Below, in pieces: positions 12,501-18,943 of a stretch of 64,000 nt of DNA; position 1 is the first letter of the stretch; every line of letters begins with the position of its first letter. Source of the DNA: CAYFZO01 sp965223735. GTDB lineage: Bacteria; Pseudomonadota; Gammaproteobacteria; Poriferisulfidales; Oxydemutatoraceae. The notes under the pieces are model-generated. The model worked only from the letters and a program-made list of their open reading frames with translations, ran no database searches and was not told the origin of the DNA. Both the position numbers and the translations under genes were made by a program. The stretch is taken from positions 1-64,000 of the forward strand of contig OZ245010.1 in assembly GCA_965223735.1 (NCBI GenBank). The letters run 5' to 3'.

Positions 12501-13889
12501 ACGGAGTTGAGCGTGTTGCCGGGTGAGACGGTGGCGACGGTGAGGCCGCCGGTCGAGGTGATTTCGGCCGTATCGGGCATGTTGCAGTTGAGGCGTGGCG
12601 CCGAGTCGACGCAGGTGGTCGCCTTGAGTTCAGCGTTGCTGAGAAGCAGTGGCACGACGTTGACGGTGAGCGTGGATGGTGGCGCTGGCGATGGATTGAA
12701 GTTGAACGGGGAGGTGCTGCCGTTTGAGCGACGCCTGGCGTCTGACGAGACCCGGGTCGAGTTGGCGTTGAGCGCGGATCGTGCGGCACTGCTGGGTGTG
12801 ACGACACTGAGACTGACGGTGAGGAGTGAAGGTGCGGCCCCCGAGGAGGTGTTGCTGGTGGTGGAGGTAATCTCGTTCGAGGTGTCGTTGGAGTTGTCCG
12901 CGGTTGAGGACGTATTGAAGACAGACGAGATGGCGGTTGTCGAGGTGAGTTTGAGCGACAGGTTGGTAGGCAAAGAGTCGATGTCGGTGACGGTGACGAG
13001 CGTGAGCCCGGATGTGCTGGAGGTGGTGTCGCTGACGGTGCCGGCGATGTTGAACAGCGAGAAGTCAACGCTGAGTGTTACAGTGCGCGCGCTGGAGGTG
13101 CTGGCGCCGGCGCCGGTGAGGGTGATGTTGCGCGCGGAGGCGACGACGATGACCGAGTTGAGCGTGTTGCCCGGGGCGACGACGGTGGCGGTGGAACCGG
13201 CGATGAGGGCGGTGGCCACGGTGTTCATGCCGGCGTCCGTGACCCTGCCGCAGGGGCTCAGTGCCGAAGTGGATGTGACGACGGAGCCGGTGTTGAGGGT
13301 GTACGAGTCGCTGGTGCTGGCGTTTGAGACGACCGGCGACCTGACGGTGGTTCCAGAGACGGTGACATTGAACAGCGGTTCAACGGTGGTGGCTGTGACG
13401 GTGAACGCGGCAGACATGACAGGCACTGTAGCGGTGCGCGCCGTCCCGTCATCGACAACCCCGTCGGTGAACGTGGAGGCGGCGCCGAGCACGTTGCCGG
13501 TGACGGTTGATCCGGCGATGGTTACAGTTCGGTTCACCGAAAGCACGTTGACGCTGACGCAGCAGAACACCACCGGCACGGCGACGGTGACGACGGTGCC
13601 TGGGCTGGCCGGCACTCAGAGGGTCGGGGTGAGGCTGGTCGTAACCGCCGGTCTGGCGGTGGTTCCGGACACCGTGACATTGACGGAGAGCGATCGGTCC
13701 GCGGACGTCATGATAGGCGTGAGCGGAAGCACGACGGAAGGTTCTGTCGTCATTGACTCGGTGGTCGGCACCAACGTAACCGCCGTAGCGGAGGCAGGTG
13801 AAGAATTCGGAGTGCTGAATGTGATCGTTTCGTTGGTGCAGGAGCTTCGGTTCAGGATCAGGATCTTTCTTGAAGGCGCATTGCAGTAA
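993..13889 (+). CDS. Giant tandem-repeat protein, probable extracellular Ig-like stalk or adhesin (4298 aa in this frame)
   Basis: This is the main frame of the giant gene. The nominal TTG start at 993 is only where the frame re-opens after the deletion near 986, so the true protein is longer than about 4,600 residues. It consists of alternating modules of about 105-110 residues rich in Val, Leu, Ser, Thr, Ala and Gly, with the alternating pattern of beta strands. Short EPV linkers separate them. Copies up to about 9500 are near-identical and later ones diverge. The last roughly 230 residues (AVATVFMPASVTL onward) are different modules, and the protein ends in FRIRIFLEGALQ. I see no catalytic motif, RTX nonapeptides, LPXTG motif, barrel domain or transmembrane helix. 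By analogy with other repetitive bacterial beta-sandwich proteins it may be a secreted or surface stalk; this is inference. It lies directly upstream of the tRNA-tuf operon on the same strand. Confidence 0.85.
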   Translation: MQLRRNASTQVVVELSSALLEGRSAMLTLSVDQGDGDGLMLPGSRLLTSADGMSVALALSATRAAMLGVTTLRLTVSGDGMAGERVLLAVEVMPVEVSLMLSVDKATLKADETAVVEVSLSGALAGDEEVSVSVSVTSGDPDVLSIRLPEITVLDSGKSTLAVTVVAREVSAPTPVTLTAEAIRTTELSVLSGETMVTVEPVEPVDVTVELAAGSLQLMRGAEATVDVALSSTLLEGRSATLALSVAQGDGDGLMLPEPRAVMSADGELVVLELSAGRSAPLGVTMLRLTVSGDGMAGERVLLAVEVIPVEVSLMLSVDKATLKADETAVVEVSLSGALAGDEEVSVSVSVTSGDPDVLSIRLPEITVLDSGKSTLAVTVVAREVSAPTPVTLTAEAIRTTELSVLSGETMVTVEPVEPVEPVDVTVELAAGSLQLMRGAVATVDVALSSTLLEGRSATLALSVAQGDGDGLMLPEPRAVMSADGELVVLELSAGRSAPLGVTMLRLTVSGDGMAGERVLLAVEVMPVEVSLMLSVDKATLKADETAVVEVSLSGALAGDEEVSVSVSVTSGDPDVLSIRLPEITVLDSGKSTLAVTVVAREVSAPTPVTLTAEAIRTTELSVLSGETMVTVEPVEPVEPVDVTVELAAGSLQLMRGAVATVDVALSSTLLEGRSATLALSVAQGDGDGLMLPEPRAVMSADGELVVLELSAGRSAPLGVTMLRLTVSGDGMAGERVLLAVEVMPVEVSLMLSVDKATLKADETAVVEVSLSGALAGDEEVSVSVTSGDPDVLSIRLPEITVLDSGKSTLAVTVVAREVSAPTPVTLTAEAIRTTELSVLSGETMVTVEPVEPVEPVEPVDVTVELAAGSLQLMRGAVATVDVALSSTLLEGRSATLALSVDQGDGDGLMLPEPRAVMSADGELVVLELSAGRSAPLGVTMLRLTVSGDGMAGERVLLAVEVMPVEVSLMLSVDKATLKADETAVVEVSLSGALAGDEEVSVSVSVSVTSGDPDVLSIRLPEITVLDSGKSTLAVTVVAREVSAPTPVTLTAEAIRTTELSVLSGETMVTVEPVEPVEPVDVTVELAAGSLQLMRGAVATVDVALSSTLLEGRSATLALSVAQGDGDGLMLPEPRAVMSADGELVVLELSAGRSAPLGVTMLRLTVSGDGMAGERVLLAVEVMPVEVSLMLSVDKATLKADETAVVEVSLSGALAGDEEVSVSVTSGDPDVLSIRLPEITVLDSGKSTLAVTVVAREVSAPTPVTLTAEAIRTTELSVLSGETMVTVEPVEPVEPVAVTVELAAGSLQLMRGAEATVDVALSSTLTAGRSATLALSVAEGDGEELGLVLPSQAVIPVDGELVALALSVGRSAPLGVTMLRLTVSGDGIAGDRVLLAVEVIPVEVSLVLSVDKVTLKADETAVVEVSLSGALAGDEEVSVSVTSGDPDVLSIELPEITVLDSGKSTLEVTVAAREVASSVPVTLTGQATKTTELSVLGGETVVTVEPVDVTVELAAGSLQLMRGAEATVDVALSSTLLEGRSATLALSVAQGDGDGLMLPEPRAVMSADGELVVLELSAGRSAPLGVTMLRLTVSGDGMAGERVLLAVEVMPVEVSLMLSVDKATLKADETAVVEVSLSGALAGDEEVSVSVSVSVTSGDPDVLSIRLPEITVLDSGKSTLAVTVVAREVSAPTPVTLTAEAIRTTELSVLSGETMVTVEPVEPVEPVDVTVELAAGSLQLMRGAVATVDVALSSTLLEGRSATLALSVAQGDGDGLMLPEPRAVMSADGELVVLELSAGRSAPLGVTMLRLTVSGDGMAGERVLLAVEVIPVEVSLMLSVDKATLKADETAVVEVSLSGALAGDEEVSVSVTSGDPDVLSIRLPEITVLDSGKSTLAVTVVAREVSAPTPVTLTAEAIRTTELSVLSGETMVTVEPVEPVDVTVDVTVELAAGSLQLMRGAVATVDVALSSTLLEGRSATLALSVAQGDGDGLMLPEPRAVMSADGELVVLELSAGRSAPLGVTMLRLTVSGDGMAGERVLLAVEVMPVEVSLMLSVDKATLKADETAVVEVSLSGALAGDEEVSVSVSVTSGDPDVLSIRLPEITVLDSGKSTLAVTVVAREVSAPTPVTLTAEAIRTTELSVLSGETMVTVEPVEPVEPVDVTVELAAGSLQLMRGAVATVDVALSSTLLEGRSATLALSVAQGDGDGLMLPEPRAVMSADGELVVLELSAGRSAPLGVTMLRLTVSGDGMAGERVLLAVEVMPVEVSLMLSVDKATLKADETAVVEVSLSGALAGDEEVSVSVSVTSGDPDVLSIRLPEITVLDSGKSTLAVTVVAREVSAPTPVTLTAEAIRTTELSVLSGETMVTVEPVEPVDVTVELAAGSLQLMRGAVATVDVALSSTLLEGRSATLALSVAQGDGDGLMLPEPRAVMSADGELVVLELSAGRSAPLGVTMLRLTVSGDGMAGERVLLAVEVMPVEVSLMLSVDKATLKADETAVVEVSLSGALAGDEEVSVSVSVTSGDPDVLSIRLPEITVLDSGKSTLAVTVVAREVSAPTPVTLTAEAIRTTELSVLSGETMVTVEPVEPVDVTVELAAGSLQLMRGAVATVDVALSSTLLEGRSATLALSVAQGDGDGLMLPEPRAVMSADGELVVLELSAGRSAPLGVTMLRLTVSGDGMAGERVLLAVEVIPVEVSLMLSVDKATLKADETAVVEVSLSGALAGDEEVSVSVSVTSGDPDVLSIRLPEITVLDSGKSTLAVTVVAREVSAPTPVTLTAEAIRTTELSVLSGETMVTVEPVEPVEPVDVTVELAAGSLQLMRGAVATVDVALSSTLTAGRSATLTLQGDGDGLMLPEPRVLVPADGMSVALALSAPRAAMLGVTTLRLTVSGDGIAGERALLAVEVIPFEVSLRLPEVALREGETKVVLVSLSDALVGEESVSVSVTSGDPDVLSIELPEITVLDSGKSTLEVTVVAREVSVPERVMLRAEATKTTELSVLPGEATATVGPSVEVISAVSGTLQLMRGASTQVVVELSSALLGGGGTTLTLSVVEGGEGLSGLPVEQELASGETRVELALSANRSAPLGVSTLRLTVESEGVETEEVSLTVEVIPFEVSLVLSADREALKPDETAVVTVSLSARLIDGESVLVTVSSGDSNALSVEVPASSVLSSATSTVEVTVRGLDVSTPTPVTLTAEATRTTELSVLPGETMVTAEPKDATVELVVESLQLRRNASTQVVVELSSALLEGRSAMLTLSVDQGDGDGLMLPGSRLLTSADGMSVALALSATRAAMLGVTTLRLTVSGDGIAGERALLAVEVIPAEVSLALSADRAALKPDETAVVTVSLSDPLIDGESVLVTVTSGDPGALSVEAPASSVLSSATPAMEVTVRGLDVSTPTPVTLTAEATRTTELSVLSGETMVTAEPKDATVELAAESLQLRRGTSSQVVVELSSALLEGRSATLTLSVDQGDGDGLMLPGSRLLTSADGMSVALMLSATRSAALGVTTLRLTVSGDGIAGERTLLAVEVIPLEMSLVLSADEAALKPDETAVVTVSLSDMLIDRESALVTVSSGNPGALSVEAPASSVLSSAMSTMKVTVRGLDVSTPTPVTLTAEATRTTELSVLPGETMVTAEPKDATVELAVGSLQLRRNASTQVVVELSSALLEGRSATLTLSVDQGDGDGLMLPGSRLLTSADGMSVALALSATRAAMLGVTTLRLTVSGDGIAGDRALLAVEVIPAEVSLALSEVALREGETKVVLVSLSDALVGEESVSVSVTSVNPGVLEVVSLTVPAVLNSEMSTLGVTVRALEVSAPVRVRLRAEVTTMTELSVLPGETVATVRPPVEVISAVSGMLQLRRGAESTQVVALSSALLRSSGTTLTVSVDGGAGDGLKLNGEVLPFERRLASDETRVELALSADRAALLGVTTLRLTVRSEGAAPEEVLLVVEVISFEVSLELSAVEDVLKTDEMAVVEVSLSDRLVGKESMSVTVTSVSPDVLEVVSLTVPAMLNSEKSTLSVTVRALEVLAPAPVRVMLRAEATTMTELSVLPGATTVAVEPAMRAVATVFMPASVTLPQGLSAEVDVTTEPVLRVYESLVLAFETTGDLTVVPETVTLNSGSTVVAVTVNAADMTGTVAVRAVPSSTTPSVNVEAAPSTLPVTVDPAMVTVRFTESTLTLTQQNTTGTATVTTVPGLAGTQRVGVRLVVTAGLAVVPDTVTLTESDRSADVMIGVSGSTTEGSVVIDSVVGTNVTAVAEAGEEFGVLNVIVSLVQELRFRIRIFLEGALQ
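9501..13200 (+). repeat. Diverged versions of the same double module
   Basis: After about 9500 the modules keep the same plan (…LTVSGDG…LLAVEVIP…, …LSVLPGET…) but differ from each other at many positions. Three copies spaced about 620-640 bp between about 10590 and 12240 form a second subfamily, marked by AEPKDATVEL and LQLRRNAS, or by RRGTSS in the copy near 11330. The repeats at 9740-10370 and 12240-13190 are more different again, with linkers such as VRPPVEVISAVSG. This gradient from near-identical copies upstream to diverged copies downstream suggests recent amplification of the upstream part only. The last roughly 690 bp before the stop are not clearly part of the double-module array. 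Confidence 0.85.
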
Positions 13890-14229
13890 TGCATTCTTTG
13901 AGCACTGCTGCGCTGCGCTCATCCTGAGATTGCAGGCGCGGGGGTAGGTTTCCCGCGGCTGAAGGCTTCAATTCCATTACCGCTGTTTTCAACACAAGGT
14001 TCAACCGAACTGTGCACGATGAGTCCGGTGATTATGAGAAACCCTCGTGCTTGAATGGCTGCACAGTCTGCCCCGATGGTTGGCGGGAGTTCGGCGACTG
14101 CCCGCCAGTTGCCTGATGGATTGCTTTGACTTTTGTGATGGTCGGCATTCGCGCCGGGGCTCTGGCAGTTTGCCGCTTGGCTGGCTTCGATGTCTGCCCA
14201 CCTGATACAGACGTTCTGTATATGGCTTA
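13890..14229. other. Intergenic region between the giant gene and the tRNA-tuf operon
   Basis: No gene is supported here. A weak inverted repeat (GCATT and AATGC around the giant gene's stop, about 13878-13892) is followed by only a short T-rich run, so a terminator is not convincing. The minus strand is open for 126 codons (14299 to 13919), but that frame runs through the operon promoter and into the start of tRNA-Tyr. It has no recognisable domain and no clear ribosome site. It could be an old remnant or chance. Confidence 0.5.
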
Positions 14230-14259
14230 TTGACCCCTCTAGCCGGGAAGGGCTATAAT
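14230..14259 (+). promoter_or_regulatory. Strong sigma-70 type promoter for the tRNA-tuf operon
   Basis: TTGACC (14230-14235) and a perfect TATAAT (14254-14259) are separated by 18 bp and lie 18 bp upstream of tRNA-Tyr. A GC-rich stretch (CAGCGAC) follows the -10 box, as in stringently controlled stable-RNA promoters. Its position is right for a promoter driving tRNA-Tyr/Gly/Thr and tuf. Confidence 0.85.
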
Positions 14260-14277
14260 CAGCGACTTTGTGTGCCG

Positions 14278-14362
14278 GGAGGGGTACCCAAGCGGTCAAC
14301 GGGGGCAGACTGTAAATCTGTTGGCTTTGCCTTCGTAGGTTCGAATCCTACCCCCTCCACCA
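14278..14362 (+). tRNA. tRNA-Tyr (GTA)
   Basis: A class II tRNA of 85 nt. The acceptor stem is GGAGGGG paired with CCCCTCC, the anticodon loop contains GTA (…ACTGTAAATCT…), there is a long variable arm, the T arm contains GGTTCGAATCC, and the 3' CCA is encoded. It is the first gene of the tRNA-Tyr/Gly/Thr-tuf unit. Confidence 0.97.
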
Positions 14363-14444
14363 ATTAAATGGCGGAGGGAAACCGGGGAAATGCTGAGCGA
14401 ATATCAAACAGGCGGTCTGGCGGCCGGTTTGCGGTTTCTAGATC

Positions 14445-14518
14445 GCGGGTGTAGTTCAATGGCAGAACCTCAGCCTTCCAAGCTGATGACGGCGGTTCGA
14501 TTCCGCTCACCCGCTCCA
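14445..14518 (+). tRNA. tRNA-Gly (TCC)
   Basis: The acceptor stem GCGGGTG pairs with CACCCGC. The anticodon loop is CTTCCAA with anticodon TCC, the T arm contains GGTTCGATTCC, and the 3' end is TCCA. It lies 82 bp after tRNA-Tyr in the same orientation. Confidence 0.97.
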
Positions 14519-14540
14519 TTCATATATGGGACAGGTTTTC

Positions 14541-14615
<75 letters not shown>

Positions 14616-14693
14616 CAGGAAAATTGATTGGCGAGGCGTTGCCACCGACCACCAGCGCATTCATCATAAACGGATAACAGTTGGAGATCTGTC

Positions 14694-15884
<1,191 letters not shown>

Positions 15885-15935
15885 CGGCGCGTCCGTTGCA
15901 TTGAAGCGGCAAAGCGATTGCATGCACATTCGCGT

Positions 15936-16011
15936 AGGCCAGTAGCTCAATTGGCAGAGCGGCGGTCTCCAAAACCGCAGGTTGGGGGTTCGAGTCCCTC
16001 CTGGCCTGCCA
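15936..16011 (+). tRNA. tRNA-Trp (CCA)
   Basis: The acceptor stem AGGCCAG pairs with CTGGCCT. The anticodon loop is CTCCAAA with anticodon CCA, the T arm contains GGTTCGAGTCC, the discriminator base is G, and CCA is encoded. It sits between tuf and secE, as in many gammaproteobacteria. Confidence 0.97.
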
Positions 16012-16051
16012 AATTTCAGCCCGGACGGATGGTGCTCAATGGAGTTTGAAC

Positions 16052-16417
16052 ATGGCAAAGCAAGCCGAGATACAAACGGCAAACGACAAGGTGAAATTGA
16101 CGGCGGCGGGCCTGGTGCTCGTCGTGTCGTTTATGCTGTTCTACTACTTTGCGGAACAGTCCTTTCTGTATCGCGTGCTTGGCCTGATCGGCGGCTTCCT
16201 GATCGCGGCGGGCATTTTCTTTACGACTGCGCAAGGCAGGGGAACGAGTTCCTTTCTCGCCACTGCGCGCACCGAGTTGCGCAAAATGGTGTGGCCGACC
16301 AAGGCGGAGACTTTGCAGACCACGTTGATCGTATTCGTCATGGTTTTGATCGTCGCGGTGTTTTTATGGGCGCTCGATCGGCTGCTGAGCTGGTTCATGC
16401 AGTGGTTGCTCGGCTAG
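16052..16417 (+). CDS. secE: Preprotein translocase subunit SecE
   Basis: SecE is the small essential clamp of the SecYEG channel in the inner membrane. The 121-residue protein has three hydrophobic segments (about residues 18-33, 39-56 and 91-112), the E. coli-like three-helix form. The conserved SecE stretch TARTELRKMVWPTKAE precedes the last helix. The ATG at 16052 is preferred because GGAG lies 7 bp upstream; a TTG six bases earlier is unlikely. nusG follows after 9 bp, the normal secE-nusG pair. Confidence 0.96.
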   Translation: MAKQAEIQTANDKVKLTAAGLVLVVSFMLFYYFAEQSFLYRVLGLIGGFLIAAGIFFTTAQGRGTSSFLATARTELRKMVWPTKAETLQTTLIVFVMVLIVAVFLWALDRLLSWFMQWLLG

Positions 16418-16426
16418 GAGTGCCCG

Positions 16427-16960
16427 ATGCCTTTGGAGTGGTATGTCGTGTATGCGTATTCGGGCTGTGAGAAGCAGGTCATGGACTCGCTGAAGGAGCG
16501 CATCGAGCGCCACGGTATGCAGGACAAGTTCGGTGAGATCCTGGTGCCGATGGAGCAGGTAGTCGAGATGCGCTCGGGGCAGAAGCGGCGCAGTTCGCGC
16601 AAGTTCTTCCCCGGCTACGTGCTGGTGCAGATGGAAATGAACGACGATACCTGGCACCTGGTGAAAAGCGCGCCCAAAGTGCGTGGCTTTATCGGCGGCA
16701 CGCCGACCCGGCCGACGCCGATCACCGAGCGCGAGGCGGACGAGATCCTCAGCCGCATGAAAGAGGGCATTGAGAAGCCGAAGCCGAAGGTGTTATTTGA
16801 GACCGGCGAGATAGTGCGTGTCACCGACGGGCCGTTCAACGATTTCAACGCGGTGGTCGAGGAAGTCCATTACGAGAAGAACCGCCTGCTGGTGTCGGTG
16901 CAGATTTTCGGGCGCTCGACGCCGGTGGAACTCGAGTTCGGCCAGGTCGCCAAGATGTGA
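16427..16960 (+). CDS. nusG: Transcription termination/antitermination factor NusG
   Basis: NusG binds RNA polymerase beta', suppresses pausing and links polymerase to Rho or to ribosomal S10. The 177-residue protein begins with the NGN domain (EWYVVYAYSGCEKQV) and contains the conserved FPGYVLVQM and KVRGFIGG segments. It ends in a KOW domain (residues about 122-177, GEIVRVTDGPFNDFNAVVEE). It is immediately followed by rplK and lies in the usual secE-nusG-rplKA cluster. Confidence 0.98.
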   Translation: MPLEWYVVYAYSGCEKQVMDSLKERIERHGMQDKFGEILVPMEQVVEMRSGQKRRSSRKFFPGYVLVQMEMNDDTWHLVKSAPKVRGFIGGTPTRPTPITEREADEILSRMKEGIEKPKPKVLFETGEIVRVTDGPFNDFNAVVEEVHYEKNRLLVSVQIFGRSTPVELEFGQVAKM

Positions 16961-16985
16961 AGGGCGCGATGAAGGGAACGCGGAC

Positions 16986-17417
16986 ATGGCAAAGAAAATA
17001 GAGACTCACGTGAAACTGCAAGTGCCTGCGGGAGGCGCAAATCCCAGTCCGCCGGTCGGACCTGCGCTCGGTCAGCACGGGCTGAACATCATGGACTTCT
17101 GCAAGACATTCAACAACCGCACCAAGGACCTTGAAAAGAATATGCCGGTGCCGGTGGTGATCACCGTCTATGACGACAAGAGTTTCACGTTCGTGATCAA
17201 GACGCCGCCAGCGTCGGTGCTGCTGAAAAAGGCCGCCGGTGTCAAAAAAGGCAGCGGTGAACCCAATAAGCAGAAGGTCGGCAAGGTTACCCGCGCGCAA
17301 CTCGAGGAAATCGTCAGGGCCAAGGAGCCTGATCTCAACGCCGTTGACGTTGACGCCGGCGTAAAAATCATCGCGGGCAGCGCGCGCAGTATGGGTATTG
17401 AAGTCGAGGGGATGTAA
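16986..17417 (+). CDS. rplK: 50S ribosomal protein L11
   Basis: L11 (143 aa) forms the GTPase-associated centre of the large subunit with L10/L12 and takes part in RelA activation. The N-terminal segment KLQVPAGGANPSPPVGPALG and the C-terminal RNA-binding domain (DLNAVDVDAGVKIIAGSARS) are typical. The ATG at 16986 is chosen over longer upstream options because it gives the conserved MAKKIETHVKLQ start and has AAGGGA upstream. rplA starts 2 bp after its stop, which indicates translational coupling. Confidence 0.98.
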   Translation: MAKKIETHVKLQVPAGGANPSPPVGPALGQHGLNIMDFCKTFNNRTKDLEKNMPVPVVITVYDDKSFTFVIKTPPASVLLKKAAGVKKGSGEPNKQKVGKVTRAQLEEIVRAKEPDLNAVDVDAGVKIIAGSARSMGIEVEGM

Positions 17418-17419
17418 CG

Positions 17420-18115
17420 GTGGCGAAGATGGGCAAGCGCATGCGCGCGGCGGGCGATAAGCTCGGCGAGGGCAAGGTCTATACGCCGGGTGAGGCATTC
17501 GCGTTGCTGAAAGAGTTGCCGCGGGTGAAGTTCAGGGAGTCGGTGGACGTCAGCGTGCGCCTCGGCATCGATCCGAAGAAAGGTGAACAGGTAGTGCGTG
17601 GCGTGTCCAACCTGCCGCACGGTCTCGGCAGGGAAGTACGCGTGGCGGTATTCGCGCAGGGCGACAAGGCGCAGGCGGCCGAGGACGCGGGCGCCGACGC
17701 AGTCGGCATGGACGACCTCGCGGAGCGTGTGCAGAAGGGCGACTTTGGTTTTGACGTCGTGATCGCCTCGCCGGACGCGATGCCGACGGTCGGCAAGCTC
17801 GGGCAGGTGCTCGGTCCGAAGGGGCTGATGCCGAACCCCAAGGCCGGCACGGTCACAGACAACGTCGCCGCCGCGGTCAGGAATGCGAAAGCCGGGCAGG
17901 CGCGTTTCCGCGCCGACAAGGCGAGCATCGTGCACTCGTCCATCGGCCGCGTGGACTTTGAAGTGTCGCAGTTGCAGGAGAATTTTGACGCGCTGGTCGG
18001 CGACCTGATCAAGGAGAAGCCGGCGACCGCGAAAGGGGTGTACTTCAAAAGTGTCACCGTGTCCTCGACGATGGGGCCCGGTCTGCGCATAGACACCGGC
18101 GCGCTGAACGTCTGA
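17420..18115 (+). CDS. rplA: 50S ribosomal protein L1
   Basis: L1 (231 aa) forms the mobile L1 stalk at the E site, and in E. coli represses translation of its own rplKA message. The sequence contains the conserved GLMPNPKAGTVT motif near residues 133-144. It starts with GTG two bases after rplK, so it is probably coupled to it. A 273-bp leader separates it from rplJ. Confidence 0.97.
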   Translation: MAKMGKRMRAAGDKLGEGKVYTPGEAFALLKELPRVKFRESVDVSVRLGIDPKKGEQVVRGVSNLPHGLGREVRVAVFAQGDKAQAAEDAGADAVGMDDLAERVQKGDFGFDVVIASPDAMPTVGKLGQVLGPKGLMPNPKAGTVTDNVAAAVRNAKAGQARFRADKASIVHSSIGRVDFEVSQLQENFDALVGDLIKEKPATAKGVYFKSVTVSSTMGPGLRIDTGALNV

Positions 18116-18388
18116 GACGGTGACAGCAATGACGGGTACAGGCTCAATTCAGATCGGTTTTGACGGCGGAGATTGTTCTCCGGCATTGTCAAAGACCGCG
18201 GGAACGCCGGGTGTCATCCCTGACGGGGAGGCAACGCCGGGGTTTAAAACCGCTCCCGCGCAGGCGATGTGTATTTCGAGACATGAAGTTTTTCCTGTTT
18301 CAGGCGCATCGTTAACGGTCGCGGTTCCGCCCGACGCGGGCCGCGTTGGCTCAAGCGGGAGCGATCCCGCGTTTTACGGGATGCCGAA
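18116..18388 (+). promoter_or_regulatory. rplJ (L10) leader, structured and probably autoregulatory
   Basis: In enterobacteria the rplA-rplJ gap holds the L10-(L12)4 binding site that controls rplJL translation. Here a two-part stem (TTTGAC near 18159-18164 with GTCAAA at 18188-18193, inner CGGAG with CTCCG) is a candidate for that site. Just before the start codon two hairpins compete for the same bases: GCGGGA-GCGA-TCCCGC at 18355-18370, which has a GNRA loop, and ATCCCG/CGGGAT at 18364-18382, which would cover the weak ribosome site. The structures are seen in the sequence; regulation is inferred from the family. Confidence 0.6.
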
Positions 18389-18919
18389 ATGGCTCTGAAT
18401 CTCGAATCCAAAAAGCAGATCGTCTCGGAGGTTGCCGCAGTCGCTGTGAGCGCGCAGTCGGCAATCGCTGCCTACTACCACGGACTGAACGTGGACGAGA
18501 TGACCGATTTGCGCAAGCGTGCGAGACGGCACGGTGTTTATCTGCGTGTGGTGAAAAACACGCTGGCGCGGCGAGCGCTGGAGAACACCGGTTTCAAATG
18601 CATGTGTGACGGTCTGACCGGCCCGCTGGTTCTCGCGTTCTCGAAGAACGACCCAACGAGTGCTGCAAAGCTGATCAAGGAGTTTTCCGACGAGCGCAGG
18701 GAGATGGAGGTGCGCATGGTGGCGCTTGACAGCGAACTGCTCGACGTGTCTGAGGTCAAGCGGCTCGCGTCGTTGCCGAGTTACGACGAGGCGGTGGCGA
18801 TGCTGATGGGCGTGATGAAAGCGCCGATCGCGAAGTTCGTCAGAACCGCGTCGGAAGTGCCTGCAAAGATGGTGCGTGTCCTCGCGGCGGTGAGAGATCG
18901 GAAACAGGCCGGCGCCTGA
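18389..18919 (+). CDS. rplJ: 50S ribosomal protein L10
   Basis: L10 anchors L7/L12 dimers on the ribosomal stalk. The 176-residue protein shows the family pattern: the LESKKQIVSEVAAVA N-terminus, RVVKNTLARRALE near residues 50-62, and a helical C-terminus that binds L12. The ATG at 18389 follows a GGGA that is a poor ribosome site and can be hidden in a hairpin, in keeping with feedback control. rplL follows after 24 bp. Confidence 0.97.
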   Translation: MALNLESKKQIVSEVAAVAVSAQSAIAAYYHGLNVDEMTDLRKRARRHGVYLRVVKNTLARRALENTGFKCMCDGLTGPLVLAFSKNDPTSAAKLIKEFSDERREMEVRMVALDSELLDVSEVKRLASLPSYDEAVAMLMGVMKAPIAKFVRTASEVPAKMVRVLAAVRDRKQAGA

Positions 18920-18943
18920 AGCAGATTAAACGGAGAAATAATC

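Noticed and set aside
453..13615. Many minus-strand open frames of about 142-146 codons (and some of 290-564), repeated once per module
   Set aside because: They are antisense shadows of the repeat. The plus strand lacks CTA, TTA and TCA in that frame in each copy, so the same frame appears again and again. No ribosome site or independent conservation supports them.
13875..13900. Intrinsic terminator at the end of the giant gene
   Set aside because: Only a 5-bp stem with a 5-base loop and a weak T run, not enough to call a terminator.
18120..18398. 92-codon frame in the rplA-rplJ gap
   Set aside because: It covers the L10 leader, has no recognisable domain and no ribosome site. Leader function explains the region better.
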